Of a stretch of DNA of 64,000 nucleotides, positions 1 to 8,927 are shown one piece after another. The stretch's first letter is position 1. Each line of letters begins with the position of its first letter. The DNA comes from Nigrospora sphaerica (Eukaryota; Ascomycota; Sordariomycetes; Amphisphaeriales; Apiosporaceae), in the NCBI GenBank assembly GCA_018287875.1, contig JAGVVL010000027.1, positions 310,001-374,000 of the forward strand, given 5' to 3'. The translations under genes and the position numbers were made by a program. Below the pieces are notes generated by a model, which was not told where the DNA came from, made no database searches, and was given only the letters and a program-made list of their open reading frames with translations.

Positions 1-2
1 AT

Positions 3-1574
3 ATCGGAGCCAACCCCGACTGCGCCAGTATGATCGCTTCGAACTGCAACGAGGCAAACGAGTGCAGCAAGGGCCTGGACGGTCCAGAGTCGGGGCCCGC
101 AGCGCAGCTGATTTACAATTCCCTGGTGAGAATTCACCAGATGTACGCTGACTACCACACGGCGCTATTCAAAGTGGCTGGCTCCGTCGTCAGCAACGCG
201 CTTGACGATTTGGAGAACAAATTCGCACCGATTCCCCCGGAGGAGGACAATACGTGGCTTCTCCTGCTCATTGATCTTATTACCTTGGGCACACTTTCGG
301 CCGCCGGGCCCTTTTTCAACTCATTTCTGGCCAAGCTGCCCTACTTCATTGAGCGTGAAGCTGGCTTCAACAACCTCAAGGACACCGCCATGAACTTGAT
401 TGGCCAGAGTACCACCATCGCCAAAGACTTGCTGAGCACAGACGGGTCAGAATGGACGGAGGAAAAGCAAGACTCTTTCACCAACTACATGGGCCAGACC
501 ATCACGGGTTGGGGTAATGTGACTTCGCTCGGGTTACAGAAAATATTTGACGGCAGTGATGAGTCGCTCGACATCATCTGGGATGTCATATCGGATGGCA
601 AACTCGCCGACGGCGCCCGAACGGCCGACCCGCCCAAAGGCAATTCCGAGAACGAGCTCCGCGCCAACATTGCCAAGTCCTTCTTCAGCTATTCCATCCC
701 GGCCCTGTGGCAGGTCTCGAACACGTACGCCTTTGTTATCGACTCGGGCTACGGGTGCGACGAGGAGAAGCCGCTCGACGACTACCTCGACGATAAGACT
801 ATGGAGAGCACGGGCGCCTGCGTCGACGGCAAACGGTACTACCTGGCGTACCCGGACGGCGACGCCGTCAAATGCGAGTGTCATTACTTCGACAACGGCC
901 ACTGTGAGCGCGTGTGCCGCGACCAGAAGTTCTCGTCACCGCCGGGCCTGGACTCGCTCGACGGCGAGATCTTCGGCGGCGTCACCAAGGAGGACCTGAT
1001 TCGGGGCTCGGTGCGGACGTACCTGCAAAACGGCAAGGTCAACGGCGGTGGCTCCGCCGACCCGACTGACAGCGGCACTATTGACAACCTGCTGGCGGTG
1101 GACGTGACGACACCGGGCTTTATCCGGCTGCCGGTTTGCAGCCCAGAGCGGGCGTTTCAGTCGTGGGACACGACCAAGAAGGGGTCGAGTGACAACTATC
1201 CGTGCGACATCCCGCCGGGGCGCGACGAGTGCGGCGACTCGACGTTCGAGAACCAGTCGAGCGGGGCGTCGCCCAAGGTCGAGGACTGCCTGGCTATCAT
1301 CCGGAACATCGAGGGCGACGGCAGCACCGACTGGACCACGCAGGTGGTGGGCAAGAAACAGCGCGAGATCGCCAAGGCCGGTTCGTGCCACTTCGGCGTT
1401 GAGGCCACCAAAGTCAACGGCAACGTCAACTTCAAGGTCGGCGGCCAGGACGTCATCGATATCATCAACGAGGCTGTCAAACAATTCGGCGGCGATGGCC
1501 GGGTAGGCGCCAAGGGGAACATGCAGTGTAATGGCAATGTTAAAGGCCAGAATGTAAAGTGGGGAATTTATTAA
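3..1574 (+). CDS. Chitinase-type protein, C-terminal part with Hce2 domain (5' truncated by window edge)
   Basis: The reading frame is open to the left edge; the first ATG inside the window (30) is probably internal, because the preceding codons (IGANPDCAS) continue the protein. About 515 residues are visible. The region resembles the long C-terminal extension of fungal subgroup C (killer-toxin-like) GH18 chitinases, including a hydrophobic stretch near residues 75-95 (TWLLLLIDLITLGT). The last ~120 residues (CGDSTFENQ..., DWTTQVVG, GNMQCNGNVKGQ, ending KWGIY) look like an Hce2 domain, the homologue of the Cladosporium effector Ecp2 that is known to be fused to such chitinases. The catalytic GH18 domain is not in the window. 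No frame break is seen, so this gene may be intact, unlike the chitinase at 17.8-21.1 kb. Family assignment is from memory of conserved motifs. Confidence 0.75.
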   Translation: MGANPDCASMIASNCNEANECSKGLDGPESGPAAQLIYNSLVRIHQMYADYHTALFKVAGSVVSNALDDLENKFAPIPPEEDNTWLLLLIDLITLGTLSAAGPFFNSFLAKLPYFIEREAGFNNLKDTAMNLIGQSTTIAKDLLSTDGSEWTEEKQDSFTNYMGQTITGWGNVTSLGLQKIFDGSDESLDIIWDVISDGKLADGARTADPPKGNSENELRANIAKSFFSYSIPALWQVSNTYAFVIDSGYGCDEEKPLDDYLDDKTMESTGACVDGKRYYLAYPDGDAVKCECHYFDNGHCERVCRDQKFSSPPGLDSLDGEIFGGVTKEDLIRGSVRTYLQNGKVNGGGSADPTDSGTIDNLLAVDVTTPGFIRLPVCSPERAFQSWDTTKKGSSDNYPCDIPPGRDECGDSTFENQSSGASPKVEDCLAIIRNIEGDGSTDWTTQVVGKKQREIAKAGSCHFGVEATKVNGNVNFKVGGQDVIDIINEAVKQFGGDGRVGAKGNMQCNGNVKGQNVKWGIY

Positions 1575-2020
1575 ACACCGAGTTCCGCTGCCGCTTTAGA
1601 GAGCCGGAAATTGCAGCTGTTCGATATACTACATGTTTCAAATTCTATCTCCTTATACTCGAAACTTGACGGTTAATTGAAGCCATGCCGACGTAGTGGC
1701 CTATGCTCAGGTTACGTCTAGGTTCCCATTGTTCGCTTAAGGCTGCCATCAGTTAAGTGCCCACCCATCTTGCCTTATCCTGTCCATGGGCTTAGATGCT
1801 TTCCATATTTACTTTTCGTACAATGTGCCTTACGAGGGTGATTCTGGGAGACAATGAGGAAGAGAGTAATTCCAACTCCTATGTACCTAAGCTTATACCG
1901 ACCAAGCAATAAGTTTAATAGAGATATATAGGACCCCACACAGCGATAACTTCACAACCACGACTCTATAAGCTACCGGATAGCCCGGAAATCGTTCCTA
2001 GGGCTCCATTTAGCCTAGAA

Positions 2021-3379
2021 ATGGTCGATTCACCACCCTCGAGGCAAAGCGCGGGTGGTGGGAGCCGCCATAGGCCCGCCCCACCCCCCGAGCCGTCACC
2101 TCCGGACTCAAGAACACCATCGCCAAGCAGCAACACGGCACCCGGACGCAGTCCAGAAGCCATTCGCAGCACCGTAAACTGCCTCAGACGCTTCTTAGCT
2201 GGTGATTCCGACGTTGCGACCCTGGTCGCAGCCGTACAAGCCGCCATCCCGGTCTTAGAGGCGGCAGCTAAGGAACCAGATAGCCAGACTAGCATCGAGA
2301 GACGCATCGATGCCATCGAGAACACGCTTCAGGCTATCCATAAGGATATTAAGGCCCCTAAGACATACGCTGCTGCTACCACCGCTATAACCGCCGCTCC
2401 CTTACCTAGAGCCCCTCAGATAGCCAAGGCGCTTCCTCCCCGTCAGGAACGAGAGATCACCGTTAAGGCCACAGAGACAGAAGGACGCACCTACGCAGAG
2501 ATCTTTCGCAAGGTTAACGCCGCCGCAGGGAGAGAGGCAGCAGTAGCAGCACGCAAGCTCCCTAGCGGAGACTACGCCATCACATGCAAAACAGCAGCGG
2601 AAAAACAAGCCCTAGAAGCCGACCTAGACTGGACTGCCGAGGCCTTCGGAGAGAATGCCACCATCCAGAAGAGAAAGATCCTAGTAGTGGCCCACGGTAT
2701 CAACAAGGAAGCCATAGAGGTGAGCCAGGGGCAGTTAGGAGCCCAACTCCGAAACCAGCCTGGCGGCCCCATCGATGTCCTAGAAGCGAAGCTCCCTCGC
2801 AACGCCAAGACGTCGTCCAGGAAGGTCACAACTCTATATATCGCAGTCGCCACGGTCCAACAAGCAGAACAACTATGCCGAGACGGCCTCATCTGGCAGT
2901 ATGGCTATTATCCATGCGAGCCTTTCGCTGAAGGAGCGCAGCTTAAGCAGTGTTACCGCTGCTATCGATATGGACACATTGCCCGAGTCTGCCGCTATGC
3001 ACGACGATGCGGGCTCTGCTCCTCGACTAAGCACGAGGAAAAAGAATGCCCGGAAACGGAGAACCAGAGCCGATATTGCTGTCCAGTATGCCGAGGACCA
3101 CACACTGCGTGGTCTAAGGAGTGTCCAGTCCGCCAGGAGCAGGTCCAGATCGCTAAGGCTGCTTATGTCACGAGACCGAAGGGATTCGCACTGCCCTCAC
3201 ATGAACCCCCTAAGCCAACAGCCGAGGACTGGCAGACAGTACAGCCGCGGAAGCGTCGAGCAACCAGCTGCCGCACTAGAAGCACTGGCAGAGCCCGCAG
3301 CAGAGCCCACGAAGAGACAGACGACATGGACATCGAAACGCCGGAGTCAACACTAAACAGCATCCACGCTCGACCATGA
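2021..3379 (+). CDS. LINE-1 ORF1, gag-like nucleic-acid-binding protein
   Basis: A 452-residue protein with a Pro/Ser-rich N-terminus. Near its C-terminus (about residues 311-358) it has two canonical zinc knuckles of the form C-x2-C-x4-H-x4-C (CYRCYRYGHIARVC and CGLCSSTKHEEKEC) and a third, irregular one (CPVCRGPHTAWSKEC). This is the usual ORF1 layout of fungal LINEs of the Tad1/I type; the product coats the element RNA in the ribonucleoprotein. The stop codon overlaps the start of ORF2 as ATGA (3376-3379), suggesting translation of ORF2 by termination-reinitiation. The chosen ATG is the first in frame after the 5' junction. Confidence 0.9.
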   Translation: MVDSPPSRQSAGGGSRHRPAPPPEPSPPDSRTPSPSSNTAPGRSPEAIRSTVNCLRRFLAGDSDVATLVAAVQAAIPVLEAAAKEPDSQTSIERRIDAIENTLQAIHKDIKAPKTYAAATTAITAAPLPRAPQIAKALPPRQEREITVKATETEGRTYAEIFRKVNAAAGREAAVAARKLPSGDYAITCKTAAEKQALEADLDWTAEAFGENATIQKRKILVVAHGINKEAIEVSQGQLGAQLRNQPGGPIDVLEAKLPRNAKTSSRKVTTLYIAVATVQQAEQLCRDGLIWQYGYYPCEPFAEGAQLKQCYRCYRYGHIARVCRYARRCGLCSSTKHEEKECPETENQSRYCCPVCRGPHTAWSKECPVRQEQVQIAKAAYVTRPKGFALPSHEPPKPTAEDWQTVQPRKRRATSCRTRSTGRARSRAHEETDDMDIETPESTLNSIHARP

Positions 3380-6300
3380 CAGCGCTAAGGATCCTACACT
3401 GGAACACGCAGAAAAGTAAGAAAGCACAGATCCCGGCAGTCGATGCCATCTCCGAAGAGTACGATATCCTAGCTATCCAAGAGCCCTGGAGAAACCCACA
3501 TATACCGACCACCTACTGCCCGAGATCCTCCCCGTACTACCTTCTCTATGCCGCCGAGGGAGGCAGGGCTTGCATTTACATTAATAAGAAGTACCCCCCG
3601 GCGCAGTGGACTTATAAGGCGCAGTCAGACAGGTGCAATATCACGATCCAGCTGCCAGATGGTCCTATAACAGTCATCTGCGTGTACTCGCCTCCTCCTG
3701 GATCGATTAGCAGATCAGACCTGCCAGCTATCGAAGCCCTCCTTACCGGTCCCCAGCCAGGACGAACAGTCCTCGTAGGAGACTTTAACGTCCACCACCC
3801 TGTCTGGGGAGGATACAACGTCCGACCTCATAAGGCAGCCGATAAGCTACTCCAGCTAGCAGAATCCTGGAGACTCCAGCTTATCACGCCCCCTGGAACA
3901 CCGACATGGACTCGAAGAGGGTGCATGGACTCCACGATCGACCTAGCGTGGGCCACAGACGATCTCCGAGCTGCCTACGACGGGTACGCCCCATATGCTG
4001 GATCCGATCACCTCCCGCAGGTGATACGCGTGGCTGGACCTCAAAACGACCCCCAGAATAAGCCACGGCGCAGCTGGAAAACAGCTGACTATAACCAGGC
4101 GAAGGCCGAGGCGACATACCTTCCGCAGCCAGGACTACTCGAGACACCGGAGGAAATCGATAGGTACACCGAAACGTTAACTAAGGAGCTAACTCGGATA
4201 GCCGACCTAGTTGCCCCCCTCCGCTACTCTAAGGGGAGAGGCAAGGTATGGTGGAACCATGAAATAAAAGAAGCTATAGAGGAGGAGAGACGAACCCAGC
4301 GAACATGGCTATCCGATAGGACAGACGCAGCCTGGCGAGCTCTTCGGCAAGCATCCCTTGCGAAAAAGAAAACAATCCGCACCGCAAAGACAGCGACCTG
4401 GAGAAACATGCTTCACGAGGCCTCTAGCCAGCCAGCTGGCGTCTGGAACATCGCGAGATGGGCTAGAACCGAAGGAGCCGTACCGCCGCTACCTCCAGCC
4501 GTCCCCACACTTCACACACCGAGAGGCGAAGCAATGACCCATAAGGAGAAAACGGAGGCCTTCCGAGAGAGGTTTTACCCTCTCCCTAAGGCCATGCATA
4601 CCGGCTTCCGTATAACAAACCGGCTCGCAGCGCCTCTCGACATCGACGGCGAGGTGACAGCGGAGCAGGTCCAAGACGTCTTAAGCAAGGCAGGCCAGTG
4701 GAAAGCACCTGGACCAGACCAGCTTCCGAACGGATTCCTTAAGCGCTTAGGAAAGCCCCTCTTCCAGGCCTTAGCCTCCCTAACGGAAGCATGCTGGCGT
4801 ATGGGATACTATCCAACAGCGTTCCGCAAAGCAGTAACCGTTATCCTCCGGAAACCAGGAAAGCAGCCAAACGAGTACCACCAAGCCGGCGGATGGAGAC
4901 CTATCGCGCTGCTTAACACCATGGGGAAGGTGATCGAGAGCCTGCTGGCGCAACGGCTAGCCAGCTTTGCGGAAGAAAACGGGCTGCTCCCGGACGAACA
5001 GATGGGGAACCGAAAGGGCCGCTCCACAGAAACGGCCTTGCGGCTGCTAACGGACCTGGTCCGTACAGCCTGGAAGTATGGAGGCGTAGCAACCCTTCTA
5101 TCGCTGGATATCTCAGGCGCTTTCGACTCCGTCGACCATGGAAGGCTCCTTGCCAACCTGCGTGCGCTGAGGGTCCCTATATGGACTATCAGCTGGATCC
5201 GAAGCTTCCTATCTAACCGGTCCACCACGCTATTCTTCGACGGCCAGGAATCGGACGAGATCCCAGTCCCGGCAGGCGTCCCACAGGGCTCACCCCTATC
5301 GCCTATCCTCTTCTGCCTCTATACAGCCGGTCTCTATAAGGCTCTCCGCGCCGTACCAGGGATAGCTACTATAGCCTTCGCAGACGACACGAACCTCGTG
5401 GGCTTCGGCTTAAACCCCGAGCAGACCTGCGAGCGGCTGGAGGCCGCTCACAGGATCTGCAAAGAATGGGCAGTCAGCCACGGCATGACCTTCGCAGTCC
5501 AGAAATATCACCTAGTCCACTTCTCTCGAAGACGGAAAGGTCCGGACACGAAGATAGCCTTAGAAGGTCACGAAATCGAACCAGAAGACTCCTGCCGCGT
5601 CCTTGGCATCCAGGTGGATAGACGTCTCCGCTGGGACGTACATATCCAGTCAATATCGAAGAAGATGGCGACGCAAGTCTATGCCTTAGACCGGATAGCC
5701 GGCTCGACATGGGGCGCGTCTCTCCAGCGAGCCCGCCAAGTCTATACAGCCGTCGTACGGTCTGCGATAGGTTATGGAGCTTCAGAGTGGCACCGCCAGA
5801 TCTCGAAAAACAGAGCCAAGGCACTCAACGACGTCCAGACACAGTGCCTCCGAAAGGTTACAGGAGCTTTCAAAGCCACGGCTGCCGCAGTGCTAGAAAC
5901 TGAAGCCTACGTGTCCCCCTTAGACACGTGGCTCAACAGAAGGGTGGCGGCATCGGAAGAGAGGCTCCAACAGCCGCGTATCGCATCACTCATCCAAGCG
6001 AGATGTGATAGCGCAGCTAGATGGATCCTAACAAGACCGACTCGCCGGCGTAGACCGAAAGGCCCCGACGCTCCTAATCGTAAGAGGTGGCTAGACGAAT
6101 GGCTAGCTGGAGACTCAGCACACAAGGCTGAGGAGAGAGACTGGCTTCAGAGATGGCAACAAACGCAGCAAAATCGAATAGCACGAGCCCCGGCAGCAAC
6201 TAAGATGCCGCCAGACAAGCACGTCCTTAAGCTCCATAGGGGACTCCATAAAGCAGAGAGCTCCATCCTCGTCCAAGCGAGGACTGGTAAGATTGGGCTG

Positions 6301-6564
6301 CGAGACTTCCTTTTCAAGCGCAGGGTTCCAGGCTTCGACAGCCCATGGTGCGTCTGCGGTCAGGGCAGGGAGACCGTCCGACATATCCTCGTTTTCTGCC
6401 CAAGGGAGAGAGAAAGACGAGAGCATCTCGTCCAAGCTCTAGGAGAGCCGATCGACACAGACAGGATGCTAGACACGCCAGGAAAAGCTGGGATTATCGC
6501 AAGATGGCTACTCCGCTCGGGAAGGCTGGGCATGTTCCAGCTTGCGAATCAGCTTATCAGCTAG
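3376..6564 (+). CDS. LINE-1 ORF2, endonuclease-reverse transcriptase
   Basis: A 1062-residue polyprotein. The N-terminal ~230 residues form an exonuclease-endonuclease-phosphatase fold, with the expected acidic and histidine motifs: QEPW, GDFNVHH and the terminal SDHLP. The reverse transcriptase follows (about residues 430-760), with the catalytic box as FADD (IAFADDTNLVGFG, near residue 668). The C-terminus holds a Cys/His motif near residues 992-1008 (CVCGQGRETVRHILVFCP). No RNase H domain is visible, which separates this family from the second LINE at 29.8 and 35.9 kb. ORF2 nicks target DNA and reverse-transcribes element RNA at the nick. It starts inside the ORF1 stop (ATGA). The frame is intact. 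Confidence 0.94.
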   Translation: MTALRILHWNTQKSKKAQIPAVDAISEEYDILAIQEPWRNPHIPTTYCPRSSPYYLLYAAEGGRACIYINKKYPPAQWTYKAQSDRCNITIQLPDGPITVICVYSPPPGSISRSDLPAIEALLTGPQPGRTVLVGDFNVHHPVWGGYNVRPHKAADKLLQLAESWRLQLITPPGTPTWTRRGCMDSTIDLAWATDDLRAAYDGYAPYAGSDHLPQVIRVAGPQNDPQNKPRRSWKTADYNQAKAEATYLPQPGLLETPEEIDRYTETLTKELTRIADLVAPLRYSKGRGKVWWNHEIKEAIEEERRTQRTWLSDRTDAAWRALRQASLAKKKTIRTAKTATWRNMLHEASSQPAGVWNIARWARTEGAVPPLPPAVPTLHTPRGEAMTHKEKTEAFRERFYPLPKAMHTGFRITNRLAAPLDIDGEVTAEQVQDVLSKAGQWKAPGPDQLPNGFLKRLGKPLFQALASLTEACWRMGYYPTAFRKAVTVILRKPGKQPNEYHQAGGWRPIALLNTMGKVIESLLAQRLASFAEENGLLPDEQMGNRKGRSTETALRLLTDLVRTAWKYGGVATLLSLDISGAFDSVDHGRLLANLRALRVPIWTISWIRSFLSNRSTTLFFDGQESDEIPVPAGVPQGSPLSPILFCLYTAGLYKALRAVPGIATIAFADDTNLVGFGLNPEQTCERLEAAHRICKEWAVSHGMTFAVQKYHLVHFSRRRKGPDTKIALEGHEIEPEDSCRVLGIQVDRRLRWDVHIQSISKKMATQVYALDRIAGSTWGASLQRARQVYTAVVRSAIGYGASEWHRQISKNRAKALNDVQTQCLRKVTGAFKATAAAVLETEAYVSPLDTWLNRRVAASEERLQQPRIASLIQARCDSAARWILTRPTRRRRPKGPDAPNRKRWLDEWLAGDSAHKAEERDWLQRWQQTQQNRIARAPAATKMPPDKHVLKLHRGLHKAESSILVQARTGKIGLRDFLFKRRVPGFDSPWCVCGQGRETVRHILVFCPRERERREHLVQALGEPIDTDRMLDTPGKAGIIARWLLRSGRLGMFQLANQLIS

Positions 6565-6935
6565 GAAGCGGGCACGCTGAGCCCGATCTCGGTATGGCAG
6601 GCTAGAGAGTAGACAAGTGCGGTGCGAGGCAGCGGAACCTAGGTTTTTCACCCGGCCGGACGTTAGCCCGGAACGGTTTTCCTAGGCTAAGATGCGCAGG
6701 GGGTCCTCATGGCCTAAATAGGTCGCTAGGTGTAAGAATAATAATAATAATAATAATAATAATACCGACCAAGCATGTGAACCACGACCATCCCAACCCC
6801 GCGACCATTCCAACACCGAGACCATGCAACAAAACAAACGCAAGTCGAAAGCGACAAGAAAACCCAAAAAGGAACCGATGGCGTAAAGGCTTGCATCCGG
6901 GACCAAGCCGGCACCCATGACTTTGCCCTTAGAAC

Positions 6936-7430
6936 CTAGCAGCCGCAGCCCTCGGCGCTGATGTGGAACGAGTTCCCGACGCACTCCGAGTCGGCACTGC
7001 ATTGGACCCAGTCCTCGCTCTCCCTCGTCCGGGCCATCCAGGCCCACCACGTTAGTTCCTTGTCGTTGCAAGCGGACCAACAGTAGCCCTTCCAGCATCC
7101 GGCCCCCTTCTTCAGAGGTTCGCAGTTATCTGTTTCGGAGCGTTAGCGCTTGAATTGTCAAGGAGAGAGAGAAAGGCACAGGGGTGCAATGTGCCACATA
7201 CCCTTGTTTCCCGCGAACGTCGTGGATATCGAGAAGCCCAGGTCGGCAGTGCTCATGGCGAGACCGGCAGCATCCCACTTCCAATCTGAGCTGCCGCCGT
7301 TGCCATTGTTGGGCTTGCTGGGCTTGTTAGGCTTGTTAGGCTTGCCGAAGTTGGGCTTCCAACCGGGCTCGGGCAGGGCGTTGGCAACCGTGGCGGCGAG
7401 GAGAAACATGGCGATAGCGTTAAACTGCAT
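6936..7430 (-). CDS. Small secreted Cys-rich protein, copy 1 (two exons: 7202-7430 and 6936-7129)
   Basis: Spliced model: exon 1 7430-7202, intron 7201-7130 (72 nt, GTATGT...ACAG), exon 2 7129-6936, giving 423 nt and 140 residues. Residues 1-18 are a clear signal peptide (MQFNAIAMFLLAATVANA). A Lys/Pro/Asn low-complexity segment follows (KPNKPNKPSKPNNGNGG). The exon 2 region contains eight cysteines with spacing C-x8-C-x4-C-x3-C-x22-C-x5-C-x11-C-x1-C, ending GCGC. All the cysteines are in exon 2. This looks like an apoplastic effector-like or antimicrobial-type secreted protein, but I do not recognise the family. The LINE insertion lies just 3' of the stop, so the coding region is intact. Copy 2 (33740-34234) encodes the same protein. 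Confidence 0.8.
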
Positions 7431-8446
7431 GTTGATGACGAGGAGAAGGGCTTTTTATGGTTGTGAGGTGTCAAGGTGTGTATAGAGGCAAATAGCTTAG
7501 AAAGCAGAAGTCTTAACGTGAGCTAGAAGAGGATAAAACTGTAGGAAAGTGATTGAACAGCTGAATAGTTAAGTTGTTCGGATAGTTGGATGGCTGGATG
7601 ATTGATGCAGTGTCGGAATAAATAGGAACCGAAGAGATGCAAAGTTGGATTATATAGAAGAGCTCGCGACACAACTAGACCTACATCTTCACCAGATACA
7701 GCACTATTCCTGGAGTTGCATATATTAGTACGTAGTAAGCTCTAAATGCCTTTCAAGGCAGGTCTCCTTCATCCGCTAACCGTACACGGCAACCGGGTGG
7801 GTCGTCAGTGGAGCTGTAAAGGGTAAAGCATATACATGGCTTGTCGGCTGAGCCCCTCCCAGTAAGCTAGAGATTACAGTAAGGGACTAGGCGCGGCTCC
7901 CCATAATAAGCCGTTCCTTACACCCCTGGGTTGATCCCCCGGCACGAACCCTTTAGGGCGTGGAGTGGTGGAGCAATTGGGGGCAAGGCAAGAAAAAATA
8001 GCTTTAAAGGCCTATTCGCATGCTCCTACCGCGGCAGAAACGACGATATCTCCACTACTGCGCGTTTTCGATTAGCTTTAACGTTGTACAGCAGGTGTTC
8101 GGCCACATAAGTAGTGTTTCAGCTTTAGTAGGGCAGAAATGTTAGTTTTCAGTAGCTGGATCCGCCCTTTCCCAATAGAACTTTTCGAAAACTCCTCTTC
8201 TCACTATCCCCTGTATCTAGCCCTTTAGTCCTAAGGATCAGCCACTTAGACGACACAGGCTACGTCGGTCAGCCAGTAAGACCAGAAGATGCGCCATTAA
8301 GAATATTACTACGGAGGAATAAGGTGGCACGATTCCCGATCGGGCAGTAAGCTGGGGGTGGCTGTGTTCGGAGCCTTTACCGAGCAGTCCTGACAGGAAT
8401 AGAACGGACTAGCAGGGAAATATATGCCCTCACACGAGTCTATTGG
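7431..8446. other. Non-coding remainder of duplicated unit, copy 1
   Basis: No ORF here is convincing. The first ~250 bp are presumably the promoter of the small secreted protein gene transcribed leftward. The remainder is conserved with copy 2 (34235-35250), with scattered C/T and G/A differences. Confidence 0.6.
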
Positions 8447-8538
8447 GGCTCGGGCGGTAGGTTTAAACGGTCAACCAATGCGAAAGGGCTTACGCTGCGA
8501 ATGTCGATCTTGTCATCCAGAGTCCTTCCGATATCCTC

Positions 8539-8881
8539 TGATGCGTGGATGGCATGCTGGTTCCAGAACTGGAGGGGTGCTGCGTGGTAGACTAAGCCTA
8601 ATTCGGCAGATAGAATAATATATCTGCTGCCCCTCGCTGCCAGTCTGATACGTGACGGACCTGGGCCCTGCCAATCTGGTACAGCTGCCAAGGCCCTACC
8701 ACCTGACAAAGGGGTGGAGCGGGCGTTCCAGAGTAAATAATCCCAGCAGCGCCGCCAGCGCCGCAGCAGATAGCTTAATCTTCACCTTCTGTTTGACCCC
8801 CTCTACTTTACGTGTCACAGTCCTGGCAGAGAGGCACGCCTTCTTCTACACATCCCTTTGACCCCATAATTCACCTCATCA
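8539..8881 (+). mobile_element. Solo LTR, family A, with a nested solo LTR inside
   Basis: Starts TGATGCGTGG and ends CCTCATCA, with TG...CA termini. It matches the family A copies at 31374-31560, 32737-32902 (inverted) and 43925-44090. The copy is split at 8646-8817 by another LTR. No flanking 5-bp duplication is recognisable (tcctc versus cttat). Confidence 0.7.
8646..8817. mobile_element. Solo LTR, family D, nested in family A
   Basis: A 172-bp insert beginning TGATACGTGACGG and ending ACGTGTCA. It is flanked by the 5-bp duplication cagtc (8641-8645 and 8818-8822). The uninterrupted family A copy at 31.4 kb reads straight through this point (gccagtcctggcag), proving an insertion. TG...CA ends with a 5-bp duplication indicate an LTR retrotransposon integrase. 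Confidence 0.8.
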
Positions 8882-8927
8882 CTTATTCTTGTTATCCTGA
8901 AGAATCCTTCTCCAATATGAATTTGTT

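Larger units (their letters stand above)
1909..6761 (+). mobile_element. LINE-1: near-full-length Tad1-like non-LTR retrotransposon
   Basis: A 4853-bp element with two overlapping ORFs and a (TAA)n 3' tail at about 6735-6761. It is flanked by a perfect 14-bp target-site duplication, ataccgaccaagca, at 1895-1908 and 6762-6775. The sister duplicate has a single copy of this 14-mer at 33566-33579, which is the empty site. The 5' leader before ORF1 is only ~110 bp, so slight 5' truncation cannot be excluded. Both ORFs are uninterrupted, implying a young and possibly still competent copy. A truncated relative lies at 23363-26951 on the other strand. Confidence 0.93.
1674..8446. repeat. Duplicated unit, copy 1 (interrupted by LINE-1)
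   Basis: Apart from the inserted LINE, this stretch matches 33345-35250 almost base for base. Homology starts at the sequence taattgaagccatgc and ends near ctattgg. After subtracting the LINE plus one target copy (4867 bp), both copies are exactly 1906 bp, so no indel is needed overall. It carries the small secreted protein gene (6936-7430). The 7431-8446 part has no other convincing ORF. No terminal inverted repeat was found at the unit's ends, so it may be a segmental duplication or an unrecognised transposon. Confidence 0.9.

Noticed and set aside
3376..3379. ORF1/ORF2 overlap as a frameshift error
   Set aside because: The ATGA overlap is an accepted layout in LINEs, and both ORFs are full and coherent on either side.
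6682..7098. 138-codon minus-strand ORF across the LINE junction
   Set aside because: It mixes exon 2 of the secreted protein in a shifted frame with the LINE tail; the spliced two-exon model explains the coding signal.
1674..8446. Duplicated unit as a Helitron or TIR transposon
   Set aside because: No TC...CTRR ends, TA/8-bp target duplications or inverted ends could be recognised at its boundaries.
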